41,384 nt of DNA from an uncultured Oceanospirillaceae bacterium (lineage in GTDB: Bacteria > Pseudomonadota > Gammaproteobacteria > Pseudomonadales > Balneatricaceae), in assembly GCA_937136055.1 (NCBI GenBank), contig CAKZOD010000021.1, forward strand, positions 1 through 41,384, given 5' to 3'. Each line of letters starts with the position of its first letter. Positions within the stretch are counted from its first letter, which is position 1. The position numbers and the translations under genes are program-made. A model generated the notes under the pieces. That model had not been told where the DNA came from. It made no database searches and saw nothing but the letters and a program-made list of their open reading frames with translations. This document shows positions 8,565 through 16,542 of the stretch, one piece after another.

Positions 8565-10391
8565 ATGGCTAAAGATCTCAATAAGTTACGCAATGTGGCA
8601 ATCATTGCTCACGTCGACCATGGTAAAACAACATTGGTTGATAAGTTACTAGAGCAATCTGGTACTTTAGATCGTCGCAACAACGGCGAAGAAAGAATCA
8701 TGGACTCTAACGACCAAGAGCGTGAGCGCGGTATTACCATTCTTGCTAAAAACACAGCAATTGAATGGAAAGACTTCCACATCAACATCGTAGACACACC
8801 GGGTCACGCCGATTTCGGTGGCGAAGTTGAACGTGTTCTTTCAATGGTTGATTGCGTACTATTGCTAGTTGACGCCGTTGACGGACCAATGCCTCAAACT
8901 CGCTTTGTAACTAAGAAAGCGTTTGAGCAAGGCTTAAACCCTATCGTTGTTGTAAACAAGGTTGACCGCCCAGGCGCCAACCCTGACAACGCTGTAGATC
9001 TTGTGTTTGATCTGTTTGATAGCTTAGGTGCTACCGATAAGCAGCTAGAATTCCCAATCGTTTTCGCATCTGCACTAAACGGTGTTGCTGGTCTTGAACA
9101 CGAAAACCTAGCTGAAGATATGACACCGCTTTTCGAAGCGATTGTTGAGCATGTTGAATCTCCAAAAGTTGATTCAGATGGTCCTTTCCAAATGCAAATC
9201 TCGGCACTTGATTACAACAGCTATGTTGGTGTAATTGGTGTAGGCCGTGTACAGCGTGGTTCTGTTAAAGTTAACCAAAAAGTGACTATCATCAGTGCTG
9301 AAGGCAAAGAGCGTACAGGTAAGATTCAAAAGATCCAAGGCCACTTAGGTTTAGATCGCGTTGATCTTGATGAAGCACATGCGGGTGATATCATCTGTAT
9401 CTCAGGTATTGATGAGTTATTTATCTCAGATACGCTATGTGCACCAGAGCAAGTTGAAGCATTACCAGCACTCAGTGTAGATGAGCCAACGGTATCGATG
9501 ACATTCATGGTTAACGATTCTCCGTTTGCAGGCCAAGATGGTAAGTTTGTTACTAGCCGTAACATCAAAGAACGTCTAGATCGTGAGCTTATCCATAACG
9601 TTGCACTGCGCGTTGAAGAAGGCGATTCTCCTGAGAAGTTCATTGTTTCTGGTCGTGGTGAATTACACCTTTCTGTATTGATCGAAACAATGCGTCGTGA
9701 AGGCTTCGAGATGGGCGTATCACGTCCTGAAGTAATTCAGCGTCAAATTAACGGTGAAACTCAAGAGCCATTCGAAGAAGTATTAATCGATGTAGAAGCT
9801 GATCACCAAGGCGCTATCATTGAAGAGCTTAGCACTCGTAAAGGCGACATGACGAATATGGAAGTTGACGGCGAGCGTATTCGTCTTACTTTCATCATGC
9901 CTTCACGCGGAATGATTGGTTTCCGTAGTAAGTTCCTAACAATGACTTCAGGTACTGGCATCATGACTTCAGTATTTGATCATTACGGTCCTGTTAAGCA
10001 AGGCGAAGTGATTTTCCGTAAGAACGGTGTATTAGTTTCAATGGTTAGCGGTAAAGCTCTTGGTTACTCACTGTGGAACTTACAAGAGCGCGGTCGTTTA
10101 TTTGCAACGCCAAATATCGAAGTTTACGAAGGTATGTTACTAGGTATTCACGCGCGCTCTAACGATTTAGCCGTTAACCCGATTAAAGGTAAGCAGCTAA
10201 CTAACGTTCGTGCATCAGGTACTGATGAGAACATCCAGCTAACGCCGGCGATCAAGTTTACTTTAGAACAAGCACTCGACTTCATTGAAGATGATGAGCT
10301 AGTGGAAGTAACACCTAACCACATCCGCCTACGTAAGAAGCTATTAACAGAAAACGAGCGTAAGCGCGTTTCTCGTAACGCTAAGAAATAA
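8565..10391 (+). CDS. typA: Ribosome-associated translational GTPase TypA/BipA
   Basis: 608 residues, the usual length. EF-G-like GTPase that binds the ribosome and aids 50S assembly and growth under cold or stress. G1 AHVDHGKTT (residues 15-23), G2 RERGITI, G3 [11 protein letters not shown]4 NKVDR and G5 SALNG are all present. Domains II, III and V follow, then the BipA-specific C-terminal domain ([54 protein letters not shown]). ATG with no strong ribosome site (AGGCTAAAAAGACATA). Single-gene unit ending at a strong terminator. Function is well established for the family. Confidence 0.98.
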   Translation: MAKDLNKLRNVAIIAHVDHGKTTLVDKLLEQSGTLDRRNNGEERIMDSNDQERERGITILAKNTAIEWKDFHINIVDTPGHADFGGEVERVLSMVDCVLLLVDAVDGPMPQTRFVTKKAFEQGLNPIVVVNKVDRPGANPDNAVDLVFDLFDSLGATDKQLEFPIVFASALNGVAGLEHENLAEDMTPLFEAIVEHVESPKVDSDGPFQMQISALDYNSYVGVIGVGRVQRGSVKVNQKVTIISAEGKERTGKIQKIQGHLGLDRVDLDEAHAGDIICISGIDELFISDTLCAPEQVEALPALSVDEPTVSMTFMVNDSPFAGQDGKFVTSRNIKERLDRELIHNVALRVEEGDSPEKFIVSGRGELHLSVLIETMRREGFEMGVSRPEVIQRQINGETQEPFEEVLIDVEADHQGAIIEELSTRKGDMTNMEVDGERIRLTFIMPSRGMIGFRSKFLTMTSGTGIMTSVFDHYGPVKQGEVIFRKNGVLVSMVSGKALGYSLWNLQERGRLFATPNIEVYEGMLLGIHARSNDLAVNPIKGKQLTNVRASGTDENIQLTPAIKFTLEQALDFIEDDELVEVTPNHIRLRKKLLTENERKRVSRNAKK

Positions 10392-10422
10392 TTTACTGCT
10401 CGTGTAAACGAGCTCTGTAGAT

Positions 10423-10458
10423 AAAAAAAAGCGATATCCTAATGGTATCGCTTTTTTT
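10423..10458. terminator. Bidirectional rho-independent terminator after typA
   Basis: A-run, GCGATATCC, loop TAAT, GGTATCGC, then seven Ts; one base bulged. The A and T runs on both sides let it serve typA on the plus strand and the PhnA-like gene on the minus strand, whose stop is 23 bases away. Confidence 0.9.
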
Positions 10459-10480
10459 ATGCCTGATTATTATCGGTTAC

Positions 10481-10888
10481 TTACTTTAACTGCCACTCAT
10501 CAACCCAAGCCTGCTCTTCATCATCGAGGTATGCCTGCTCTAGATATTCCTGCGCCCAAGGCTCTCGATCTGCAAGGTAAGTCAAAATAACAATCGCCGT
10601 AACTTTTGCAGCACGCACTTCACTCCAAATAGTATTACTTAAACAGCGCCAATGATTCGCTTGCATCCGTTTAGGCTTTACTACGTTTTGCTCACATAGC
10701 TCACAAATCATTAAGCAGTGTTCTAGCACAGGCTCATTTGGTACTGGCTCAATTTCAAATACACTTAATGGCACTGAAGAGGCGTTACAAAGCTCGCAAT
10801 GCGCCGCACAGCGTCTCACTAAATCTTTGCCGAACAAGCTCAATTGCTGGAGCCGCTCTTGCTTCTTTGTTTGCGATTTCTTGGACAA
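10481..10888 (-). CDS. Short PhnA-type zinc-ribbon protein
   Basis: 135 residues. Two CxxC knuckles (CELC at about 31-34 and CELC near 62-65) and the block ANHWRCLSNTIWSEVRAAKVTAIVIL match the N-terminal zinc-ribbon domain found in proteobacterial PhnA-like proteins. The C-terminal WAQEYLEQAYLDDEEQAWVDEW also fits that domain. The separate C-terminal PhnA core seen in longer homologues is absent. Role unknown; despite the name, PhnA proteins are not proven phosphonate enzymes. Start is TTG at 10888, supported by AAGGTG five bases upstream, with no in-frame ATG nearby. The lysine-rich N-terminus (KKSQTKKQERLQQ) may contact nucleic acid, an inference. Confidence 0.75.
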   Translation of the reverse strand: MSKKSQTKKQERLQQLSLFGKDLVRRCAAHCELCNASSVPLSVFEIEPVPNEPVLEHCLMICELCEQNVVKPKRMQANHWRCLSNTIWSEVRAAKVTAIVILTYLADREPWAQEYLEQAYLDDEEQAWVDEWQLK

Positions 10889-11307
10889 TCTATCACCTTA
10901 ATTTCTTTGAATAAAAACTAAGTATAACCCTGAGCGATAGACAAACCCACTGTTTTCAAAAAGATTAAAGCGCGGCTAATCAGCAAGCTTTAGATAGATA
11001 AGCGTGGAAAACTATAAGCGGAAGCAATAAGTGGAAAATTATAAAAGAGGAGAATAATATGAGGAAAACAATTAAGAGCAACCTTAGCGGTTGCCCTTAG
11101 CGTTGGTAAGTAGATCCAACTAATGTCAAGAAGATGACTGAGGAGTTCACAATACTTGCATATGAAACTTAAGCCACTGGCTGTTCAATTCCAGTGCACT
11201 AACGATAACATGAATGAAAGATTAATGAATAAGAATTTGTCTAATTTTATAAGACACTCATTTATTCAGCAACCCTATCTATACAAATCAACCAGTTAAG
11301 CTATAAC
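10889..11307. other. Intergenic region with a possible 13-codon ORF and a degenerate direct repeat
   Basis: 419 bases with no regular gene. Two imperfect copies of TAAGcGTGGAAAAcTATAA lie at 10999-11017 and 11028-11045. Right after them, GAGGAG (11047-11052) precedes an ATG at 11059 by six bases. That frame reads MRKTIKSNLSGCP and stops at 11100; a GCAACC/GGTTGC hairpin overlaps its end. It may be a leader peptide or a gene remnant, but no plus-strand gene follows. I see nothing else. Confidence 0.35.
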
Positions 11308-12087
11308 TTAAGATATTGATAACGCAAATTCATCACTATCTTTCCACGCAGGAAACTTTTCCTTAAATGCATCTAGATCTGACAGACTCAAAATATTCGT
11401 AGCGATACCAATCTCATCTTGATGATCGAAAGTTATATCACCTTTAAAATCAATCGCTAATGAATCCCCACTGTATTCGATGCCATTCCCATCATGCCCT
11501 ACTCGATTCACTCCGATACAGTAAGACAGGTTTTCGATCGCTCGAGCTTGCAACAGCGTTCTCCAAGGGTTCCGGCGCACCTTAGGCCAGTTAGCAACAT
11601 ATATCATCATGTCATAATCTTGCTGGTTGCGCGAAAATACGGGGAAGCGCAAGTCATAACAAATTTGCGGCAAAATTCGCCAACCCATATATTCAATCAC
11701 CAATCGTTGCTCACCTGAGCGATAAACGAGATTCTCACCAGACATGCGAAAACAATGGCGCTTGTCATAGTATTCAACATCGCCATCCGGTTTTGCAAAT
11801 ATGAAACGATTAACGAAATGGTTAGCCTCCTTAATCGCAACACTTGCACAAATAGCAGCATTGAGCTTTTTTGCTTGAGATTGCAACCATAAAACTGTGC
11901 TTCCCTGCATTGTCTGTGCAATACCATTAGGCTGCATAGAAAAGCCACTGTTGAACATTTCAGGCAATACAATAATATCCGTTTGATTAGCTAGCTCAGC
12001 TAGCTGCTTCTCGAACATCGTTAAATTTGCGTGCTCATCCTCCCAATGCAATACATTTTGGATGGTACTAACGCGTAGATCTTGCAT
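11308..12087 (-). CDS. yafV: Omega-amidase of the nitrilase superfamily (YafV/Nit2 type)
   Basis: 259-residue cytosolic amidohydrolase. The catalytic triad is visible: Glu43 in LPEMFNSGFS, Lys109 in YDKRHCFRMSGE and Cys143 in QICYDLRFP. The HCFRMSGE and WRTLLQARAIENLSYCIGVNRVG blocks are typical of YafV. Family members hydrolyse alpha-ketoglutaramate and alpha-ketosuccinamate to the keto-acid and ammonia, cleaning up after glutamine transaminases. The next gene upstream, 198 bases away on the same strand, is a YbdL-type aminotransferase that would make such substrates. Length agrees with E. coli YafV (256). Confident in family, fairly confident in substrate. Confidence 0.9.
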   Translation of the reverse strand: MQDLRVSTIQNVLHWEDEHANLTMFEKQLAELANQTDIIVLPEMFNSGFSMQPNGIAQTMQGSTVLWLQSQAKKLNAAICASVAIKEANHFVNRFIFAKPDGDVEYYDKRHCFRMSGENLVYRSGEQRLVIEYMGWRILPQICYDLRFPVFSRNQQDYDMMIYVANWPKVRRNPWRTLLQARAIENLSYCIGVNRVGHDGNGIEYSGDSLAIDFKGDITFDHQDEIGIATNILSLSDLDAFKEKFPAWKDSDEFALSIS

Positions 12088-12284
12088 AAGAAAGAACCTC
12101 TTATCTATTACCTGATTCAGTGGCTTTACTGCACCACATAGCGCAAGTTCTTGACTTTACAGTGGTTAGAAAAATTCCCGCTGAACCTTTCGTTGCAGCT
12201 CAGGCTTTTCAATCCCACCGAAAACTAATATCTTACACCCTGTTCTTAGTTTGAAGTCACGGATTCAGGTATTACTTATCACTC

Positions 12285-13433
12285 TTATAACTTAACCAAT
12301 TTTTCACAAGCTTGCGCCAAAGTTTCATCACTTTTAGCAAAGCAGAAACGGACAAGCCTAGTATTCAAAGGCTGTTCGCAGAACACTGAAATAGGGATAG
12401 CAGCAACGCCAACTTCTTTTGTCAAATATTCACAAAATGCCATATCATCTAAATCGCTGATTTGGCTGTAATCCATTATTTGAAAATAACTACCCGCCGC
12501 TGGTACGCCTGTAAAGCGGCTGTTTTTCATCAATTGATTAAAGAGGTCACGCTTTTTTTGATAAAAAGCAGGCAACTCTAAATAATGCTGAGGCTGTTTT
12601 TGCATAATATCAGCTAGGGCATACTGCAAAGGGGACGCTGTGCAGAAATTCATAAACTGATGCACCTTGCGAAACTCTGCTGTTAAATATTCAGGTGCAA
12701 CACAGTAGCCTATCTTCCAGCCTGTAACATGATAGGTTTTACCAAAAGACGAGATCACAAAACTACGTTTATACAACTCATCGTACTTCACAAAACTTAA
12801 GTGTTCAGCACCATCAAAAATAATATGCTCATACACATCATCGCCTATCAGCAAAATATCGGTACCTGCCACCAGCTTATTTAACGCACGAATATCGTCT
12901 TCACTCATCACACTGCCTGTTGGGTTATGTGGCGAGTTGAAGATAATAAGACGTGTTTTATCGCTAATAACAGCCGCTAGTGCTTGCCAGTCTAATTTAA
13001 ACTCAGGTGCCTGTAACTGAAGATGAACGGCCTTGCCGCCATTTAAAATAATTGCAGGGTCATAACAATCAAACGCAGGATCGAGAATAACAACTTCATC
13101 GCCAGCACTAACCACTGCTGTAATAGCAGCATAGATAGCTTCTGTTGCGCCAGATGTAACAGTGACTTCCTTATTCGGGCAAACAGCGCGCCCATAAAGC
13201 TTTTGTACTTTGTCAGCTATTTGCTCTCTAAGCGGCAAAATACCAGGCATTGGAGCATATTGATTTGCCCCTTTAGCAACATGTTCACCTACTGCATCTA
13301 ATAGTAATTGAGGCCCGTTAAAATCAGGAAAACCTTGGGCTAAATTAATAGCATTATGCTCAGCTGCCATTTGCGACATAACGGTAAAAATTGTCGTGCC
13401 GACTTCTGGTAATTTTGACGCAGGATAATTCAT
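12285..13433 (-). CDS. ybdL: Methionine/glutamine aminotransferase, YbdL type (class I/II PLP)
   Basis: 382-residue fold-type I aminotransferase. The PLP lysine is Lys232 in SSFGKTYHVTGWKIGYC. The substrate and cofactor motifs LAQGFPDF, SGATEAIYAAI, FNSPHNPTG and the C-terminal RFCFAK with the carboxylate-binding Arg are present. The family transaminates methionine, glutamine, phenylalanine and related amino acids with keto-acids, for instance to close the methionine salvage route. When glutamine is the donor the product is alpha-ketoglutaramate, which the adjacent omega-amidase removes. Ribosome site AGGAG lies seven bases before the ATG. Divergent from the hisA-like gene. The substrate range is inferred. 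Confidence 0.88.
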   Translation of the reverse strand: MNYPASKLPEVGTTIFTVMSQMAAEHNAINLAQGFPDFNGPQLLLDAVGEHVAKGANQYAPMPGILPLREQIADKVQKLYGRAVCPNKEVTVTSGATEAIYAAITAVVSAGDEVVILDPAFDCYDPAIILNGGKAVHLQLQAPEFKLDWQALAAVISDKTRLIIFNSPHNPTGSVMSEDDIRALNKLVAGTDILLIGDDVYEHIIFDGAEHLSFVKYDELYKRSFVISSFGKTYHVTGWKIGYCVAPEYLTAEFRKVHQFMNFCTASPLQYALADIMQKQPQHYLELPAFYQKKRDLFNQLMKNSRFTGVPAAGSYFQIMDYSQISDLDDMAFCEYLTKEVGVAAIPISVFCEQPLNTRLVRFCFAKSDETLAQACEKLVKL

Positions 13434-13639
13434 AACTACTCCTAATTATTGTTGCCCAGAGTGTAATGCAACAGACGATTAAGTCCAATGTTTTTAGAGA
13501 CCTATCCTGCAAGCAAAGTTAACTCAAAGCTAGTACCTAATTGAGTACCAGGCACTTTATTGAACTACCAATAATTTATAAAAGGGTTACAATGCCCTTC
13601 ATTTTATTGATCATTTATTTTGAGCATTGAGGATATTTC

Positions 13640-14395
13640 ATGACCCGCTTTCGTCCCTGCATAGACCTTCATCAAGGTAAAGTTAAACAAATAGTGGGCG
13701 GTAGCTTGAATGACAGCGGCGCTAAAACTAACTTCATTAGTGAGCTAAATGCCGATCATTACGCCTCCCTGTATCGCAAACACCAACTCAGTGGTGGCCA
13801 TGTTATTGCACTTGGCCCTAATAACGATGAGGCTGCTAAACAAGCCCTGAGTGCTTGGCCAAAAGGGCTGCAATTTGGTGGTGGCGTGAATTTGGATAAC
13901 GCACAACAATGGCTAGATGCCGGTGCAAGTCATGTCATTGTTACTTCTTATTTATTTGAGAACAATGAATTTAGCTGGAGCAGACTGGAAGCTTTGGTCA
14001 AAAAAATTGGCGTAGAATCCCTCATTCTAGATTTGAGTTGCCGCAAAGTTGGCAATGGCTGGAATATAGCGACAAACCGCTGGCAAACAGTCACTCAAAC
14101 CACTATTGATAAACAAACGCTTAGCGAGCTATCTAGCTATTGTGCAGAGTTTTTGATTCACAGCGCCGATGTTGAAGGCCTGCAGGGCGGTATTGATCAC
14201 CCACTTGTTAGCTTATTGGCAGAACATTGTGATATTCCAGTCACCTATGCAGGTGGTGCTAGAACAGTTGAGGATTTAGCATATGTTGAATCACTCTCTG
14301 CGGGAAAAATAGATTTAACAATAGGCAGTGCTTTAGATATTTTTGGCGGCTCTGGTATCACACTTGATCAGTGCATTGCTTGGAATAAGCGCTAA
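13640..14395 (+). CDS. hisA: HisA isomerase of the eukaryotic (HIS6) type
   Basis: 251-residue TIM-barrel enzyme that should convert ProFAR to PRFAR in histidine synthesis. The sequence follows yeast His6 rather than bacterial HisA: CIDLHQGKVKQIVGG, KTNFISE, HVIALGPNNDEAA, LQFGGGVN, VIVTSYLF, LDLSCRK, NRWQT, EFLIHSADVEGLQGGID, YAGGARTVEDL and DLTIGSALDIFGG all have close counterparts there. Candidate catalytic aspartates are Asp9 and Asp131. Phosphate-binding GGG and GS loops are intact. The ATG has GAGGAT six bases upstream. No other his gene is near. Such eukaryote-type HisA is rare in bacteria and suggests lateral transfer or displacement of the usual hisA. Confidence 0.88.
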   Translation: MTRFRPCIDLHQGKVKQIVGGSLNDSGAKTNFISELNADHYASLYRKHQLSGGHVIALGPNNDEAAKQALSAWPKGLQFGGGVNLDNAQQWLDAGASHVIVTSYLFENNEFSWSRLEALVKKIGVESLILDLSCRKVGNGWNIATNRWQTVTQTTIDKQTLSELSSYCAEFLIHSADVEGLQGGIDHPLVSLLAEHCDIPVTYAGGARTVEDLAYVESLSAGKIDLTIGSALDIFGGSGITLDQCIAWNKR

Positions 14396-14469
14396 ATACA
14401 GAATGCTTTAGGGTTTTCTAAATAGCTGTTTCGAGAAGTTTTACTTTTTGTAAGCAGCTACGCTTTAAT

Positions 14470-15057
14470 TCAGGGCCTTTCAATATTCAATGTCTTTATA
14501 TGAAACTGCAGCTGCGGGAAAAAGCGACTAAACGCAATTTCTAGCTCTTCAAAATGCAACTCGATATCTTCCAACGCACCTGAAAATTGGTTTTTAAAAC
14601 GTATTCGCGATGCAATGCGATCAAGCGCTAAACCAACCCCCTCTTTACACTGGTAGCTCGCAAACCAATCTTGGCTCACGACTCTTTGCATAACATTCGC
14701 CATTTGATGAGGCATGAGCGATAAACTATCGATCAAGCATTGGTAGGTTCGCCTTTTAAAGTCATCAAAGCATATCTCGCAAAATTGCGACCAATGTTTA
14801 ATTAAAAAATAATCGAACAACACATCAATTGCTATCCCAGAAAAGCGCCTTCTATGAGCACTAAAATAGTGTTTCGCCTGTAATACCTCACAATGCTGAT
14901 CGGTAAATTTATCGACAGCACGGTGATTCATCAATCCCAAATAAATATTCGGTGCTAGCGCGTTTGTATTTACCCCTTTGCAGAAATCCCCCAGCAAATT
15001 CCCCACCAATGAATGACTATTCCCTTGAGCCAGAAAACAATGCGCCACAAAATTCAT
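14470..15057 (-). CDS. acpH: Acyl carrier protein phosphodiesterase
   Basis: 195-residue enzyme of the AcpH (YajB, DUF479) family that removes the 4'-phosphopantetheine arm from holo-ACP. The N-terminal MNFVAHCFLAQGNSHSLVGNLLGDFCKG carries the metal-binding His and Asp residues typical of the family. RAVDKFTDQH and IAIDVLFDYFLIKHW follow, also characteristic. Length is normal. The start is three bases after the stop of the upstream regulator gene, so the two are cotranscribed and probably coupled, an association I do not recognise from other genomes. Convergent with the hisA-like gene. Confidence 0.9.
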   Translation of the reverse strand: MNFVAHCFLAQGNSHSLVGNLLGDFCKGVNTNALAPNIYLGLMNHRAVDKFTDQHCEVLQAKHYFSAHRRRFSGIAIDVLFDYFLIKHWSQFCEICFDDFKRRTYQCLIDSLSLMPHQMANVMQRVVSQDWFASYQCKEGVGLALDRIASRIRFKNQFSGALEDIELHFEELEIAFSRFFPQLQFHIKTLNIERP

Positions 15058-15060
15058 CGT

Positions 15061-16113
15061 CTATAAGTCTTCAACATTAATAATTTCACCGCATAGTTCA
15101 GGGGTATAACCTGCAAGCTTTTTCACTTCTTCACTAAATTCTTGTGAACGCAGCTCTGTGAGAAAACGCTGCATGGCCTCTTGGTGCAATGTTTTATTAT
15201 TACAAACAAATAAATAATGCTCTGTGGTTAATGGAATAAAATCTAAAGAGAATTTACGCGCTGCAGCTTCAACTCCAAAACCTGCATCTGCCATTCCCGC
15301 TGCAACATAAGCTGCAATAGCTGAATGTGTATATTCGATATCGTCTATCCCTTTTATTGACTCAACCGGGATGTCTTCACTTTCCAGTAACTCATCCAGT
15401 AAATGACGGGTACCTGAGTTGGGCTCTCGATTAATAAAACGAATATCTGTATCTGATAGATCACTGAGCTCTTTGATTTGCAGAGGGTTATTCGCTCTGA
15501 CCATCAATCCCATACGCCGTGTTATAAAACGCACAACTTTATGTGCACGGGGCCTCAAGTGGCGTAAATAGGTCGATAAATATTTGGCACTTCGCAGTTC
15601 AACCGGTAGATGAAAGCCTGCTACATCACACTCCCCCTTATTTAAGGCAACTAATGCTTCCTCTACACCTTTGTACTGCAAATTCAGTTGGTAATTATCC
15701 GCAAAGTTAGGAAGTAGTTCTACGGCATAACCAAAGCTCGCATAAATGTTAAGTAAAGGCTTAACACCTTTCAAAGTTCGCTGAATTTCTAAATTGATCT
15801 CAGAGGCGAAGCTCTTTAATTGTGGCTCTAAACGTGCAATAAGACGCTGTTGAGCCCAAAGCAGTTTTTCACCTAAAGGCGACAACTTAGCCCCACGCCC
15901 CTTTTCCAAATATACTAACTCACAACCAAAGAAACCCGCCCAATGATTTAGGATATTCCAGCTATGTCGATAAGAGATACCCACTTGTTTCGCTGCCAAG
16001 GTCAACTTACCTTGCTCATGAATCGCACTTATCAGCAAAAACAACTGTGGATCTAAACGGCTCCCACTTTCATCTTTAAAAATCCAAGCAGGCTCTACAC
16101 TTATTCGTTTCAT
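15061..16113 (-). CDS. ModE/LysR-like regulator with periplasmic-binding-protein-type sensor domain
   Basis: 350 residues. The N-terminal winged helix (about 20-90: LTLAAKQVGISYRHSWNILNHW, then LSPLGEKLL) is of the ModE/LysR HTH_1 type. The remainder (about 105-340) is a substrate-binding domain of the kind fused to molybdate- or tungstate-responsive regulators (PBP-like, PF12727), with the typical FINREPNSGTRHLLDELL phosphate/oxyanion-like loop. Effector unknown. It is divergent from the RND efflux operon, across a 429-base gap that contains an inverted repeat, so it may control that pump. It also leads the acpH transcript. I call the family with confidence, the regulon by inference. Confidence 0.82.
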   Translation of the reverse strand: MKRISVEPAWIFKDESGSRLDPQLFLLISAIHEQGKLTLAAKQVGISYRHSWNILNHWAGFFGCELVYLEKGRGAKLSPLGEKLLWAQQRLIARLEPQLKSFASEINLEIQRTLKGVKPLLNIYASFGYAVELLPNFADNYQLNLQYKGVEEALVALNKGECDVAGFHLPVELRSAKYLSTYLRHLRPRAHKVVRFITRRMGLMVRANNPLQIKELSDLSDTDIRFINREPNSGTRHLLDELLESEDIPVESIKGIDDIEYTHSAIAAYVAAGMADAGFGVEAAARKFSLDFIPLTTEHYLFVCNNKTLHQEAMQRFLTELRSQEFSEEVKKLAGYTPELCGEIINVEDL

Positions 16114-16278
16114 GCTTCTCCAAAAACTACCTTAACGACCATTCAATCGATTTTCACAGCATCTTAAACAAATGCTATTCTTTCTAAGGGCATAGGTTAC
16201 AACATGTCTTGCAAAAGCACGATGCTAAATTCAGCGATAAGCTTAACCCCAGATTTATCAAATGAATACACATAAAGG

Positions 16279-16302
16279 CATACATAACTTTGATAGTGTA
16301 TG
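16279..16302. promoter_or_regulatory. Candidate operator: CATACA...TGTATG inverted repeat
   Basis: CATACA and TGTATG flank 12 bases. A CATAACG word follows at 16306-16312, which recalls the right arm of ModE operators. Its place between a ModE-like regulator and the pump genes makes it a candidate binding site. It lies about 150 bases upstream of the -35 box of the RND promoter, so it may serve the regulator's own promoter instead. Unproven. Confidence 0.35.
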
Positions 16303-16451
16303 TAACATAACGTGCGTAAAATAAATTAAATACAAATACTAAAATTCCCTGATAAAGCGAATGATCTGATTTCTAAAAGCGCATTAGCAATAGTTAAAGC
16401 GATTGATAGCATTGTGAGCAACTTTTAAAAAATGCAGCTAAATTAATGGCG

Positions 16452-16479
16452 TAGACATTTACTTTGAAGGGTTTATACT
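16452..16479 (+). promoter_or_regulatory. Sigma-70 promoter of the RND operon
   Basis: TAGACA (16452-16457) and TATACT (16474-16479) are each one base off the consensus, with a 16-base spacer. The start codon of the adaptor gene lies about 60 bases downstream. Confidence 0.65.
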
Positions 16480-16542
16480 CATTTTTGTTATTCCTTCTAG
16501 AAACATCAGATCTTGTACCTTGAAATATTGGACACTCCTCTT

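Larger units (their letters stand above)
16114..16542. other. Divergent control region of regulator and RND operon
   Basis: 429 gene-free bases. The plus-strand promoter (16452-16479) and an inverted repeat (16279-16302) are annotated separately. The stretch is AT-rich with several TACATAAC/GTTATGT-like words (16281-16312). No ORF is supported. Confidence 0.6.
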
